A DNA stretch of 64,000 nt from Sinorhizobium arboris LMG 14919 (GCF_000427465.1 NZ_ATYB01000014.1:2007570-2071569); one strand, 5' to 3'; numbered from the stretch's first letter, positions 25,864 to 34,601 are shown. Translations and numbers: made by a program. The notes: a model not told the origin generated them from the letters alone.

Positions 25864-27050
25864 TGCGCTTCTCCAGCGACCTTCTGCTCGGCCGCAGGTT
25901 CGCCGGCGATGCGGACCACCCCGCCGTCGCGTAGCCGCTGCACCCCTTCGGTCACGACGCGATCGCCCTCGGCAAGTGCCGCTTCGACAAGCACCTTGTC
26001 GGGATTGCGCTGGATGATCTTGATCGGCACGCGCTCGCTCTTGTCGCCATTGACCCGCCAGATGAAGGAGCCCTCGGAGCTCCACTGGACCGCCAGCGGA
26101 TCCACTGTGGGGTATCGGTCGCCATCGAATGCCACCGTGACGGAGAAGGACATGCCGGCGCGCAGCCTGTCATCCGGATTCTCGAGCCGCGCGCGGACCC
26201 TGAGCGTGCGGCTCGCCGGATCGAGGCGGTTGTCTATCGCGTGAACGACGCCCTGGAGTGCGCGCCCCGGCTGCGCGATCGCTTGGGCGGTCACCGGCTG
26301 GTCGACGAAAATCTTGCCGGCGAAACGCTCGGGCACCCAGAAATCCACGAGGATTTGCGACCGGTCGTCAACGACGGCGATGGGCGTCGATGTCGTGACG
26401 TAATCTCCCACGTTGACGGTGATGATCCCGACGACCCCCTTCGAAGGGGCCGCGATATCGCGACGCTTCAGGTCGAGTTCGGCCGTTTTCAGCGCCAGTT
26501 CGGCGGCCTGCAGCGCGATCTCGGCGTCACGCACTTCGACCGCCGTCACCGCGCGCGCGGTGCTGAGATTGCGGTAGCGCTGGACTTTCTCTCTGGCGCT
26601 GTCGCGCGTCAGCCGCGCCTGCTCGGCAGCGATCATCTGATCGTCGCTGTCGAGGCGTGCGATGACCTGCCCTTCCGTGATCCTGTCGCCCGACTTCACC
26701 AGGATTTCGACAAGATTCCCTGTTGCAGTCGGCGTCACGGTAACCGAACGGATCGCTTCGCCGTTGCCGATCGCGTTCAGCCTGTCATTGACGAGGGCAC
26801 TCGCGGCCGGTCGGACGACCACCAATGGCACGTCCGCAAAACCGCCACGTCCGCCCTGCCCGCGCCCGCCACTGCCCGATCCGCCGCTTGGCCCTTGGCC
26901 GCCCTGCGGTCCGGACAGTGCATCGATCAACGGGTGCGAAACTCCGATCGCCGCCAAAGTTTCACCCGCTCCGGGTGCAAAACGCACCCACGCGGCACCC
27001 CCGATGGCGAGGACGACAACGCTGATCGCGAGCTGATTCCAAAAGCGCAT
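25860..27050 (-). CDS. RND efflux periplasmic adaptor (membrane fusion protein)
   Basis: A 396-residue adaptor. A transmembrane anchor (LAISVVVLAIGGAAWVRFA) is followed by a Gly-rich segment (GGSGSGGRGQGGRGG, residues ~52-70). The biotinyl-lipoyl halves are TATGNLVEILVKSGDRITEGQVIARLD and RDIAAPSKGVVGIITVNVGDYV, with a helical hairpin between. The stop overlaps the start of the pump gene, so the two are an operon. An inverted repeat lies about 115 bp upstream of its ATG. Confidence 0.92.
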   Translation of the reverse strand: MRFWNQLAISVVVLAIGGAAWVRFAPGAGETLAAIGVSHPLIDALSGPQGGQGPSGGSGSGGRGQGGRGGFADVPLVVVRPAASALVNDRLNAIGNGEAIRSVTVTPTATGNLVEILVKSGDRITEGQVIARLDSDDQMIAAEQARLTRDSAREKVQRYRNLSTARAVTAVEVRDAEIALQAAELALKTAELDLKRRDIAAPSKGVVGIITVNVGDYVTTSTPIAVVDDRSQILVDFWVPERFAGKIFVDQPVTAQAIAQPGRALQGVVHAIDNRLDPASRTLRVRARLENPDDRLRAGMSFSVTVAFDGDRYPTVDPLAVQWSSEGSFIWRVNGDKSERVPIKIIQRNPDKVLVEAALAEGDRVVTEGVQRLRDGGVVRIAGEPAAEQKVAGEAQ

Positions 27051-27163
27051 TCATGTCTCCAAATGAAGAGCGCGCTCCGACGAGGCGCGCACCCGATGGA
27101 ACGTTCCGACTTGCGCTGAGTATCCTTGTTTGCAGGCGACCGGGCAATCTCGGAAATGGCATC

Positions 27164-27179
27164 ATTACACAATTGTAAT
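27164..27179. promoter_or_regulatory. Inverted repeat ATTACA-N4-TGTAAT, operator candidate
   Basis: ATTACA (27164-27169) and TGTAAT (27174-27179) are perfect 6-bp arms around CAAT. The site stands out as AT-rich inside a GC-rich gap between the divergent RND operon and the cyclase gene. A TetR/MarR-type operator is plausible, but no regulator gene is adjacent. Confidence 0.4.
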
Positions 27180-27340
27180 AAAAGCGATTTTGTTGGCCGT
27201 ATGATGGCGCCGGCGCCCGCCTTGGGGCACACGCGCCGACGGCGAAACGACGGCATGTTTACAGCTTTCGCGGCTCGGTTATTCTGTTCGCCGCCGGCGG
27301 CTGTTTCGGGCTGGCTCTCGACACGAAGGGAGACGGGACA

Positions 27341-28162
27341 ATGTGCGATGCGTGCGTCATCGAATCGGTCAAGCAACGGATGTTGTCGCGGCGCGGATTG
27401 TTCCGTGCGGCCGCGGTCGGAACGGCAGGCATTGCCGCCGCAAGCATGGGGATCGCACCTCCGGCGCTTGCGGCGGGGCACGGCAGCGTTACCGACCTCA
27501 CCCATGAGCTTCATGAGGAGTTTCCGACCTTCTTCGGCCAGCAGCAATTCTTCCGGGAGCAGAAGTTCAAATATGCCGAGCACAAGTTCAACCTGTTCGA
27601 ACTTCGGGTGAACGAGCACACCGGCACCCATGTCGACGCGCCGCTGCATTTCTCCGCGGACGGTCTCTCGGTGTCGGAGTTGCCCGTCGACAAGCTTGTC
27701 GTGCCGCTCTGCGTCGTCGACATCCGCGAGAAGGCGGCCGCCGATCCGGATGCGCAGCTGACGCCGGACGACATAAAGTCGTGGATCGCCGCCAATGGAG
27801 ACATCCCCGAAAACGCCTGCGTCGCCATGCTGTCGGGCTGGGCGGAACATCTCGGCACCGATAAATTCCGCAATGCCGACGCCGCGGGCAAGCTGCATTT
27901 CCCCGGCTTCCATGTGGAAGCCGCCAAATTCCTGATCGAGGAGACGAAGGCGGCCGGCATTGCCGTGGATACGCTCTCGCTGGATCACGGCGTCTCGCCC
28001 GATTTCGCCACCCATTATGCCTGGCTGCCGGAAGGCCGCTGGGGGCTCGAAGCGGCCGCCAATCTGGACAAGCTGCCTGCGAAGGGCGCGACGATCGTCC
28101 TCGGCGCGCCGAAGCATCGCGGCGGCACCGGCGGCCCGGCGCGCGTCTTCGCCCTCGTTTGA
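27341..28162 (+). CDS. Tat-exported cyclase-family metal hydrolase
   Basis: A 273-residue protein with a twin-arginine signal (SRRGLFRAAAVGTAGIAAASMG, Arg17-Arg18) and a predicted signal-peptidase site after PPALAA. The mature part is a cyclase-fold (PF04199) hydrolase: HTGTHVDAPLHF is the conserved metal-binding signature, and LDHGVSPDF and a C-terminal GGTGGPARVFALV are typical. Kynurenine formamidase and isatin hydrolase share this fold; the substrate here is unknown. It is followed by an AhpD-like gene, 16 bp away. Confidence 0.88.
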   Translation: MCDACVIESVKQRMLSRRGLFRAAAVGTAGIAAASMGIAPPALAAGHGSVTDLTHELHEEFPTFFGQQQFFREQKFKYAEHKFNLFELRVNEHTGTHVDAPLHFSADGLSVSELPVDKLVVPLCVVDIREKAAADPDAQLTPDDIKSWIAANGDIPENACVAMLSGWAEHLGTDKFRNADAAGKLHFPGFHVEAAKFLIEETKAAGIAVDTLSLDHGVSPDFATHYAWLPEGRWGLEAAANLDKLPAKGATIVLGAPKHRGGTGGPARVFALV

Positions 28163-28178
28163 AACGCAAGGAGGAAGC

Positions 28179-28643
28179 ATGAGCACCGTGGCGCCGCCAT
28201 CCGGTCCCGAGGCCGATCCCCGTATCAAGGCCGTTTTCGACGACATCCGCGCAACGCGGAAATCGGACTTCATCAACAATATGTGGCTCTGGCTCGCCTT
28301 CGACCCCGATCTGCTGGAGCGAACCTGGGCGGAGGTCAAGGCGGTGATGGCGACGCCTTCGCCGCTCGACCCGTTGGTGAAGGAGATGCTCTATATCGCC
28401 GTTTCCGTAACCAACGGCTGCGGCTACTGCATTCATTCCCACACCGCCGCCGCGAAGGCGAAAGGGATGACGGATGCCGAGCACGCGGATCTTCTGCGCG
28501 TCATTTCGCTCGCCGCCAGGACCAACCAGCTGGCGACTGCCCTGCAGGTGCCGGTCGATCCGGCGTTCGATGCTTCAGAATGCCGGGCTGAAAACCTCAG
28601 TCTTTCCACAGGCATGCCCGAATCGGTGAAGGTTCCGGAATAA
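28179..28643 (+). CDS. Carboxymuconolactone decarboxylase/AhpD-like protein
   Basis: A 154-residue helical protein with a redox CxxC: TNGCGYCIHSHTAAAKAKGM, the AhpD-fold signature (Cys-x-x-Cys-x-x-x-His). It may act as a peroxidase or alkylhydroperoxidase partner. The N-terminus SDFINNMWLWLAFDPDLLERTWAEVKAVM fits the family. AAGGAGGAAGC precedes ATG 28179. Immediately follows the cyclase gene, probably one transcript. Confidence 0.88.
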   Translation: MSTVAPPSGPEADPRIKAVFDDIRATRKSDFINNMWLWLAFDPDLLERTWAEVKAVMATPSPLDPLVKEMLYIAVSVTNGCGYCIHSHTAAAKAKGMTDAEHADLLRVISLAARTNQLATALQVPVDPAFDASECRAENLSLSTGMPESVKVPE

Positions 28644-28695
28644 AAGAAGAACATCCTTTCTGGCCTTTCGGTCCCGAATCACTACATTGGGCCGC

Positions 28696-31215
28696 ATGAG
28701 CAAAGGTTTTGACGATATTCCCTTCTTCGACGAGGAGCCCGCGCCGCGGCAAGCTGCGGCCGCCGCCGGAGGCATCGCCGCGCGCGCCATGGCCGCCCGC
28801 GACAAGGCGCAGCGACCGGACTATCTTTCCGGCCTCAATCCGGAACAGCGGGAGGCTGTCGAAGCGCTGGACGGCCCCGTGCTCGTGCTCGCCGGCGCCG
28901 GCACCGGCAAGACGCGCGTTCTGACGACACGGATCGCGCATATCCTTTCGACCGGCCGCGCCTATCCCTCGCAGATTCTCGCCGTCACCTTCACCAACAA
29001 GGCAGCGCGGGAGATGAAGGAGCGCATTGGCGTGCTCGTCGGCCACGCCGTCGAAGGCATGCCCTGGCTCGGGACCTTCCACTCGATCGGGGTCAAACTC
29101 CTCCGCCGCCATGCCGAGCTCGTGGGTCTTAGATCCGACTTCACGATCCTCGACACTGACGACGTTGTTCGCCTCATCAAACAGCTCATTCAGGCGGAGG
29201 GACTCGACGATAAGCGCTGGCCCGCCAAGCAATTCGCCGGGATGATCGACACCTGGAAGAACAAAGGGCTGGACCCTTCGCAGATTCCGGAAGGCGATGC
29301 CCGCGCCTTTGCCAACGGCAAGGGCCGCGAGCTCTACGCCGCCTATCAGAACCGGCTGCTGACCCTGAACGCCTGCGACTTCGGCGATCTGCTGCTGCAC
29401 CCGATCCGCATGTTCCGCGCCAATCCGGACGTGCTCAAGGAGTATCACGGCAAGTTCCGCTACATTCTCGTCGACGAGTATCAGGATACCAACACGGCGC
29501 AATATATGTGGCTGCGGCTGCTGGCCCAGCGGACGCAGGGTTCCGCGAAGAACACCCCCTCCCCAACCCCTCTCCACAAGGGGGAGCGGCATTCCCCTGG
29601 CGCCGAAGAGAGAAAGCCCACCGTCAACATCTGCTGCGTCGGCGACGACGACCAGTCGATCTACGGCTGGCGCGGCGCCGAGGTGGACAACATTCTCCGC
29701 TTCGAGAAGGATTTCCCCGGTGCCAAGGTCATCAAGCTGGAGCGCAACTACCGCTCGACCGAGCATATCCTCGGCGCGGCGGCGCATCTGATCGCCCATA
29801 ACGAGGGCAGGCTCGGCAAGACGCTCTTTACCGAGCGCACGAACCCCGACGACGAGAAGGTGCATGTTCATGCCGCCTGGGACTCCGAAGAGGAGGCTCG
29901 CGCGATCGGCGAGGAGATCGAGCAGCTCCAGCGCAAGAAACACAATCTGAACGACATATCGATCCTCGTGCGCGCCTCCTTCCAGATGCGCGAATTCGAG
30001 GACCGCTTCGTCACGCTTGGCCTCAACTACCGCGTCATCGGCGGCCCTCGCTTCTATGAGCGGCTCGAAATCCGCGATGCCATGGCCTATTTCCGCCTCG
30101 TCTGCCAGCCGGCCGACGACCTCGCCTTCGAGCGGATCGTCAACACGCCGAAGCGCGGTCTGGGCGAGACGACCGTCCGCACCCTGCACGACTATGCCCG
30201 CGCCCGCGACATCCCGATGCTGGCCGCGGCAAGCGAGATCGTCGACACGGACGAGCTGAAGCCGAAGGCGCGCAAGGGTCTATTCGACGTCGTCGCCGAT
30301 TTCCGCCGCTGGCAGACATTGCTCGAGACGACGCCGCATACCGAACTTGCGGAGCAGATTCTCGACGAAAGCGGCTATACCGCCATGTGGCAGGCCGACA
30401 AATCGGCGGAAGCGCCCGGACGCCTCGAAAACCTCAAGGAGCTCATCCGGTCGATGGAGGCCTTCGAGTCCATGCGCGGCTTTCTCGAGCACGTCGCACT
30501 GGTGATGGACGCCGAGCAGAACGAGGATATGGACGCAGTCTCCATCATGACGCTGCATTCGGCCAAGGGGCTGGAATTCGACACCGTCTTCCTGCCCGGC
30601 TGGGAAGAAGGGCTTTTCCCGCATCAGCGTGCCCTCGACGAGGGCGGCCGCGCCGGCCTGGAGGAGGAACGCCGGCTCGCCTATGTCGGCATCACCCGCG
30701 CCAAGCGCCGCTGTCACATCTGGTTCGTGTCGAATCGGCGCATCCATGGCCTCTGGCAATCGACGCTCCCCTCGCGCTTCCTCGACGAGCTGCCGATAGC
30801 CCACGTAGAGGTCGCCGAACAGGAGGTCTCCTATGGCGGCTATGGTCGCGGCGGTTACGGCCAGTCGCGCTTCGACAAGGCCGATCCCTTCGAGAACAGT
30901 TACCAGACGCCCGGCTGGAAGCGTGCCCAGCAGCACCGCTCGGACGCCACCCGCGATAATTGGGGCACCCGCTCCGGCCACGCCATCGAGCGCATCGGCT
31001 ACGGCGAATCCGGCCCCCGCACGCGCACCATCGAAGGCGAGCTCGTCGCCAAATCGACAAGCGCCGAGCCGTCCCGCTTCAATGTCGGAGACCGGGTCTT
31101 CCACATCAAGTTCGGCAACGGCAACATCGCGGCGATCGAGGGCAACAAGCTGACGATCGATTTCGACCGCGCCGGGCAGAAGCGCGTTCTGGACGGGTTT
31201 GTGGAGCGGGCGTGA
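28696..31215 (+). CDS. uvrD: ATP-dependent DNA helicase UvrD/PcrA
   Basis: An 839-residue SF1A 3'-5' DNA helicase for nucleotide-excision and mismatch repair. Motif I is AGAGTGKT (residues 66-73); Ia, II (ILVDEYQDTN), III (VGDDDQSIYGWRGA), IV (LERNYRST), V (SIMTLHSAKGLEFDTVFLPGWEEGLFPHQRA) and VI (RLAYVGITRAKRR) are intact. Residues ~283-308 are a Pro/Lys/Glu-rich insertion before motif III, encoded by a palindromic repeat and not seen in usual UvrD. The C-terminus is longer than in enterobacteria and Gly/Tyr-rich. TTG 28687 is an alternative start. Confidence 0.94.
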   Translation: MSKGFDDIPFFDEEPAPRQAAAAAGGIAARAMAARDKAQRPDYLSGLNPEQREAVEALDGPVLVLAGAGTGKTRVLTTRIAHILSTGRAYPSQILAVTFTNKAAREMKERIGVLVGHAVEGMPWLGTFHSIGVKLLRRHAELVGLRSDFTILDTDDVVRLIKQLIQAEGLDDKRWPAKQFAGMIDTWKNKGLDPSQIPEGDARAFANGKGRELYAAYQNRLLTLNACDFGDLLLHPIRMFRANPDVLKEYHGKFRYILVDEYQDTNTAQYMWLRLLAQRTQGSAKNTPSPTPLHKGERHSPGAEERKPTVNICCVGDDDQSIYGWRGAEVDNILRFEKDFPGAKVIKLERNYRSTEHILGAAAHLIAHNEGRLGKTLFTERTNPDDEKVHVHAAWDSEEEARAIGEEIEQLQRKKHNLNDISILVRASFQMREFEDRFVTLGLNYRVIGGPRFYERLEIRDAMAYFRLVCQPADDLAFERIVNTPKRGLGETTVRTLHDYARARDIPMLAAASEIVDTDELKPKARKGLFDVVADFRRWQTLLETTPHTELAEQILDESGYTAMWQADKSAEAPGRLENLKELIRSMEAFESMRGFLEHVALVMDAEQNEDMDAVSIMTLHSAKGLEFDTVFLPGWEEGLFPHQRALDEGGRAGLEEERRLAYVGITRAKRRCHIWFVSNRRIHGLWQSTLPSRFLDELPIAHVEVAEQEVSYGGYGRGGYGQSRFDKADPFENSYQTPGWKRAQQHRSDATRDNWGTRSGHAIERIGYGESGPRTRTIEGELVAKSTSAEPSRFNVGDRVFHIKFGNGNIAAIEGNKLTIDFDRAGQKRVLDGFVERA
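29550..29618 (+). repeat. Palindromic repeat inserted in frame in uvrD
   Basis: A segment C/G-biased relative to the flanks: CCCCCTCCCC (29555-29564), a 16-nt loop and GGGGAG (29581-29586), then a second short C run. CTCCCC pairs with GGGGAG. It encodes NTPSPTPLHKGERHSPGA within UvrD without breaking the frame. Small repeats of this CCCTCCCC...AAGGGGGAG type are a common rhizobial intergenic family; family assignment is inferred from pattern only. Confidence 0.65.
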
Positions 31216-31218
31216 CGC

Positions 31219-31253
31219 AGCGTTTTACCGTTTCGATGAAATTGCGAAACGCT
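31219..31253. repeat. Palindromic intergenic repeat after uvrD
   Basis: AGCGTTT (31219-31225) and AAACGCT (31247-31253) with a further inner complementary pair (TTTCG/CGAAA). It lies between the convergent uvrD and GNAT genes, where it may also act as a terminator. The GCGTTT...AAACGC pattern recurs near 43.46 kb. Confidence 0.5.
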
Positions 31254-31270
31254 CCGATCTGTTCTCGGCC

Positions 31271-31732
31271 TCAGAACATCTTTCGGTACATCACGAAGCC
31301 CGACTTCTCGGCAATCCGGTCATAGAGTTGCATCGCCGTTTGATTCGTCTCGTGGGTCAGCCAGTAGACACGCGGCGACCCCGCACGTTTCGCCGCTTCG
31401 TAGACGCCGGTGATGAGCGCCCGGCCGGTGCCCCTGCCCCGGGCGGTTTCCTCGGTGAACAGATCCTGCAGATAACAATTCGGCTGGATCGACGTCGTGC
31501 TGCGGTGGAAAATGTAATGCGTCAGGCCTATGAGCCGACCCTCGCTTTCCGCGACCAGCGCATGCATCGGCTCATAGGCGTCGAAAAAGCGCGACCAGGT
31601 CATTCGGGTGACGTCGGGATGCAGCGCCGTTTCGCCGGCGCGGCCGTAGAAGGCGTTGTAGCCGGTCCAAAGCGGCAGCCACTGCCCGTAGTCGAGGCGT
31701 GTCACCGGGCGAATGGCAAGATTTTCCGTCAT
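31271..31732 (-). CDS. GNAT family acetyltransferase
   Basis: A 153-residue N-acetyltransferase (MTENLAIRPVTRLDYGQWLPLWTGYNAFY). The acetyl-CoA pyrophosphate loop is LFTEETARGRGTGRALITGVYEAAKRAGSP and the C-terminal motif is NQTAMQLYDRIAEKSGF. Substrate unknown. An in-frame ATG exists upstream at 31780, but 31732 begins the usual GNAT beta-1 strand. It converges on uvrD and is followed upstream by the phosphoribosyltransferase on the same strand. Confidence 0.88.
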   Translation of the reverse strand: MTENLAIRPVTRLDYGQWLPLWTGYNAFYGRAGETALHPDVTRMTWSRFFDAYEPMHALVAESEGRLIGLTHYIFHRSTTSIQPNCYLQDLFTEETARGRGTGRALITGVYEAAKRAGSPRVYWLTHETNQTAMQLYDRIAEKSGFVMYRKMF

Positions 31733-31819
31733 TTTCAATCCTTGTTCCAAGTTCCGACACACTACGACTATCCTTGTCAAAGGCCTGTGTCATCGTCCCG
31801 GCCGCAAGGTCCCGATCGG

Positions 31820-32521
31820 TTATCCGCTTTCGGATTCTCCTCTCGCTTGCCTCAACAGCGCGATCACTTCGGCATCCGTAGTCTGCTCGAAGTCGTCGTA
31901 ATAGATGCTGACCGCATGGAACGGGCTGGGGGTGGCGAGGCAGACGAGCCGGTCCACCTCGTCCCGCAGGCTGACGATCGCGCTCTTCGGCGCGACCGGC
32001 ACGGCGAGCATCAGCGCCGCTGCGCCCGCCTGCCGCAAGGCTTTCGCCGCAGCTTTGGCCGTGCCGCCCGTGGCAATTCCGTCATCGACAATGATGACGT
32101 TGCGCCCTTGTGAGGAAATCCGCGTCTGATCGCCGAGATAGAGGGCGCGGCGACGGGCGAGTTCCAGCATCTGCCGCTCGGTCTCCGCCTGGACGTACTT
32201 TTCTGATGGATTCACGATGTGCATCGCCTCGGCATTGAACACGACCTGCGGCTCGTCACTGTCGACGAGCGCTCCAAGACCGAATTCGGAATGACCGGGG
32301 GCGCCGATCTTGCGAACGATAAGGAGTTCGAGGGGCGCGCCGAGGATTCTTGCCACCTCGAAGGCGACCGGTACGCCGCCGCGCGGCAATGCCATGACCA
32401 GCGGATCGGCGAAGTCCTCCTTTTGGACGACATCAGCTTCGATGGCATGGGCAAGCCTTCGGCCGGCGTCGGCCCTGTCTGCAAAGGGCATGTCTGCAAG
32501 GGGTATGCCTTCCTGGGCCAT
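31820..32521 (-). CDS. Phosphoribosyltransferase-family protein
   Basis: A 233-residue type I phosphoribosyltransferase-fold protein. The PRPP-binding loop is VIIVDDGIATGGTAKAAAKAL (~residues 125-145) and the N-terminal MALPRGGVPVAFEVARIL is typical of the ComF/DUF-type PRTases found beside dienelactone hydrolases or alone. Which base it uses is unknown; many such proteins lack demonstrated activity. The frame runs 680 nt further upstream with no start support. ATG 32521 is preceded by GGGAG. Divergent to the diguanylate cyclase gene. Confidence 0.87.
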   Translation of the reverse strand: MAQEGIPLADMPFADRADAGRRLAHAIEADVVQKEDFADPLVMALPRGGVPVAFEVARILGAPLELLIVRKIGAPGHSEFGLGALVDSDEPQVVFNAEAMHIVNPSEKYVQAETERQMLELARRRALYLGDQTRISSQGRNVIIVDDGIATGGTAKAAAKALRQAGAAALMLAVPVAPKSAIVSLRDEVDRLVCLATPSPFHAVSIYYDDFEQTTDAEVIALLRQARGESESG

Positions 32522-32644
32522 GATATCTACTCCCTGAAAAGCCCGCGACCGATCGCCACAACCATGGAGAGAGTGATCGCTCAAATTGCAGCGAATTTCG
32601 CCAGCTTTCGTTAATGCGCCGCCGTTACCAATTGGCCTTGCATA

Positions 32645-33928
32645 ATGGCTGGAACGCAAGCCGCACTTTATTTTAGCACGACAGGCCGTTTCGAAATGAG
32701 CTTTCTCTCCGCCATACCCGTTATCGCGCTTCTTGCCATGCTGCCCGTTCTCGCTTCCTTGCGGCGCATGCCCGTTGCAGGCGTTCGAGAGTTCTCCGCG
32801 GGCTGTGCGCTCTCGGCAGCATCGGCATGCGCCCTGACGGTTGCGGCGGCGTTGCAGGCGCCGATCGCGGCAATGTTCGGCTATGCGAGCCTCGCCGTTT
32901 CCCTCTTCTTCGTCCTCGAGGGCCTCCGCCGGTTCCTCGTATTGTGGCTGCCCACTTCGCTTTGCCTGGTACTGGCCTTCTCGAGCGGCGTGCTCGGCTT
33001 CGTCATTGCGCTTGGCGGCAATGACAGCCCGGCCGCCGCCGCAATCGTCGTCGCGGGCGTGGTCGCCGTTCCGATTCTCGTTCTTGGTCTGGCCGCGGCC
33101 AACCGCTGGCCGAACGAGCGGCCGTCGCTCCAGGCTGTTGTCGTCGGCTCCGCTCTCGTGACCTTCACCGCCCTTGCTCATGTGCTTGGTCCATCGTCGC
33201 ACGCCTTGCCGGCACCGGACTCGCCCGCATCGATCCTGTTCGATTTGCTGGCCGTTGCCATGCGGGTGCTGTGCCTTCCCCTCCTCTTCTTCGCCCTGAT
33301 CGTTGCGATGCAGGCCAGAATCATCGGCGAATTGAGAGCCGCTATCGCACGCGACGGTCTGACGGGTTCGCTGTCGCGCGGGGCGCTTATCGAGGAGGGC
33401 GAGCGGATCCTAGTCGAATGCCTGGCGCGCCAGAGGCCGGCTGCCTTCCTGCTGCTCGACCTGGATTTCTTCAAACAGATCAACGATCAATACGGACATG
33501 CCTGCGGCGACATGACGCTCGCGCATTTTGCCGAGACCGTCTCCAATTTCCTCGCCGGACGGGGCGTCCTCGGGCGGATCGGCGGCGAGGAATTCGGCAT
33601 CGTCCTGCCGGACCACACGGAAGAGCAGGCAAAGGCGCTTGCCGAGGACATCTGCCACGTCGTGCGCGAGACGCCTGCCGGCCGCTCGCATCAGCGTATC
33701 CGTCTGACCGTCAGCATCGGGATCGCAGCCGCCATCGCGGGCGAGACGATTACGGACGTCATGATCCGCGCTGACCTCGCCCTCTACGACTCCAAGGCTG
33801 ACGGCCGCGACCGTTGCTCGATTGCAAGGGATCGCCGCGTGGACTCCAGCGCCCGCGCCCTTGCGGCAGCCGCCGCGCAGTTGCGCGAAGCGCGTGCCGG
33901 GCGGCAGGAGCTCCGCCACTCGGCGTGA
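32645..33928 (+). CDS. Membrane-bound diguanylate cyclase (GGDEF)
   Basis: A 427-residue protein. The N-terminal ~220 residues carry seven or so hydrophobic helices (FLSAIPVIALLAMLPVLASL; LSAASACALTVAAAL; ...; AMRVLCLPLLFFALIVAM), probably a sensory membrane module. The C-terminal GGDEF domain starts at DGLTGSLSRGALIEE and has an intact active site RIGGEEFGIVLP. The I-site (RxxD about 5 residues before GGEEF) is replaced by AGRG, so product inhibition is unlikely. It makes cyclic di-GMP, which in rhizobia controls motility and exopolysaccharide. The start may be 32645 or 32696 (MSFLSAIP). Confidence 0.88.
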   Translation: MAGTQAALYFSTTGRFEMSFLSAIPVIALLAMLPVLASLRRMPVAGVREFSAGCALSAASACALTVAAALQAPIAAMFGYASLAVSLFFVLEGLRRFLVLWLPTSLCLVLAFSSGVLGFVIALGGNDSPAAAAIVVAGVVAVPILVLGLAAANRWPNERPSLQAVVVGSALVTFTALAHVLGPSSHALPAPDSPASILFDLLAVAMRVLCLPLLFFALIVAMQARIIGELRAAIARDGLTGSLSRGALIEEGERILVECLARQRPAAFLLLDLDFFKQINDQYGHACGDMTLAHFAETVSNFLAGRGVLGRIGGEEFGIVLPDHTEEQAKALAEDICHVVRETPAGRSHQRIRLTVSIGIAAAIAGETITDVMIRADLALYDSKADGRDRCSIARDRRVDSSARALAAAAAQLREARAGRQELRHSA

Positions 33929-33941
33929 CTTCTCCCACAAC

Positions 33942-33992
33942 GGATACTGCATGCCGACCGACGTGGCGGCCGGTGCTTGCATTGCAGTATCC
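33942..33992. promoter_or_regulatory. 10-bp inverted repeat upstream of creA
   Basis: GGATACTGCA (33942-33951) and TGCAGTATCC (33983-33992) are perfect inverted repeats 31 bp apart, in the 103-bp gap between the diguanylate cyclase and the CreA gene. They could be a terminator stem or a regulatory site; there is no T run. Confidence 0.4.
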
Positions 33993-34031
33993 GCCGCCTA
34001 TCTGAACGGTGCAGTTCATTGGAGGATACAC

Positions 34032-34529
34032 ATGCTACGCCGCATCCGCGCCTTGCTTATCGCCGGCCTCACCGTCTCGGCCGCGGCGGTTTCGCCCGTT
34101 CACGCTGAAACCGTTGGCGAGGTCGGGGTCGACTGGCTTGGCAACGACATCAAGATCGATGCCGTAAGCGACCCGAAGGTGAGCGGGGTTACCTGCCACG
34201 TTACCTATTTCGATCGCAGTGTCATCGACCGCCTGAAGAACGGCAACTGGTTCGAGGATCCGTCGAACAACTCCATTGCCTGCCGCCAGACCGGCCCGAT
34301 CACCATCGACGATATCGACCTGTCGCAGGAGGGAGAGGAAGTCTTCCGTTCCGGACTGTCGCTCATCTGGAAGAACCTGCTGGTGACGCGCATCTACGAC
34401 AAGGCCAACGACACGCTGATCTATCTCGCGCATTCGCGGCAGTTGACGGACGGATCGGCCAAGATGTCGATCACCACGGTCCCGCTCTATGGTCAGTCGG
34501 TCACCTGGAAGAAAGGCCGGCCGGAATAG
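34032..34529 (+). CDS. creA: CreA-family secreted protein
   Basis: A 165-residue protein with a signal peptide (MLRRIRALLIAGLTVSAAAVSPVHA) and the CreA core: VGEVGVDWLGNDIKIDAVSDPKVSGVTCHVTYF...SNNSIACRQTGPITID. Two conserved Cys (in VTCHVTYF and IACRQTG) suggest a disulfide. Function is unknown throughout the family. TTGGAGGATACAC precedes ATG 34032. Alone after the GGDEF gene. Confidence 0.9.
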   Translation: MLRRIRALLIAGLTVSAAAVSPVHAETVGEVGVDWLGNDIKIDAVSDPKVSGVTCHVTYFDRSVIDRLKNGNWFEDPSNNSIACRQTGPITIDDIDLSQEGEEVFRSGLSLIWKNLLVTRIYDKANDTLIYLAHSRQLTDGSAKMSITTVPLYGQSVTWKKGRPE

Positions 34530-34564
34530 GCGCACGATCCGGCGAACGCAGCAGATCAAAACGA

Positions 34565-34601
34565 TCGGAAGGCGAGCACGGGTTTCGCACTCCCCTTCCG
34601 A
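34565..34601 (+). terminator. Possible terminator of creA
   Basis: TCGGAAGG (34565-34572) and CCTTCCGA (34594-34601) are perfect 8-bp arms around a 21-nt loop, 36 bp after the creA stop. No T run follows, so this is a weak call. Confidence 0.35.
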
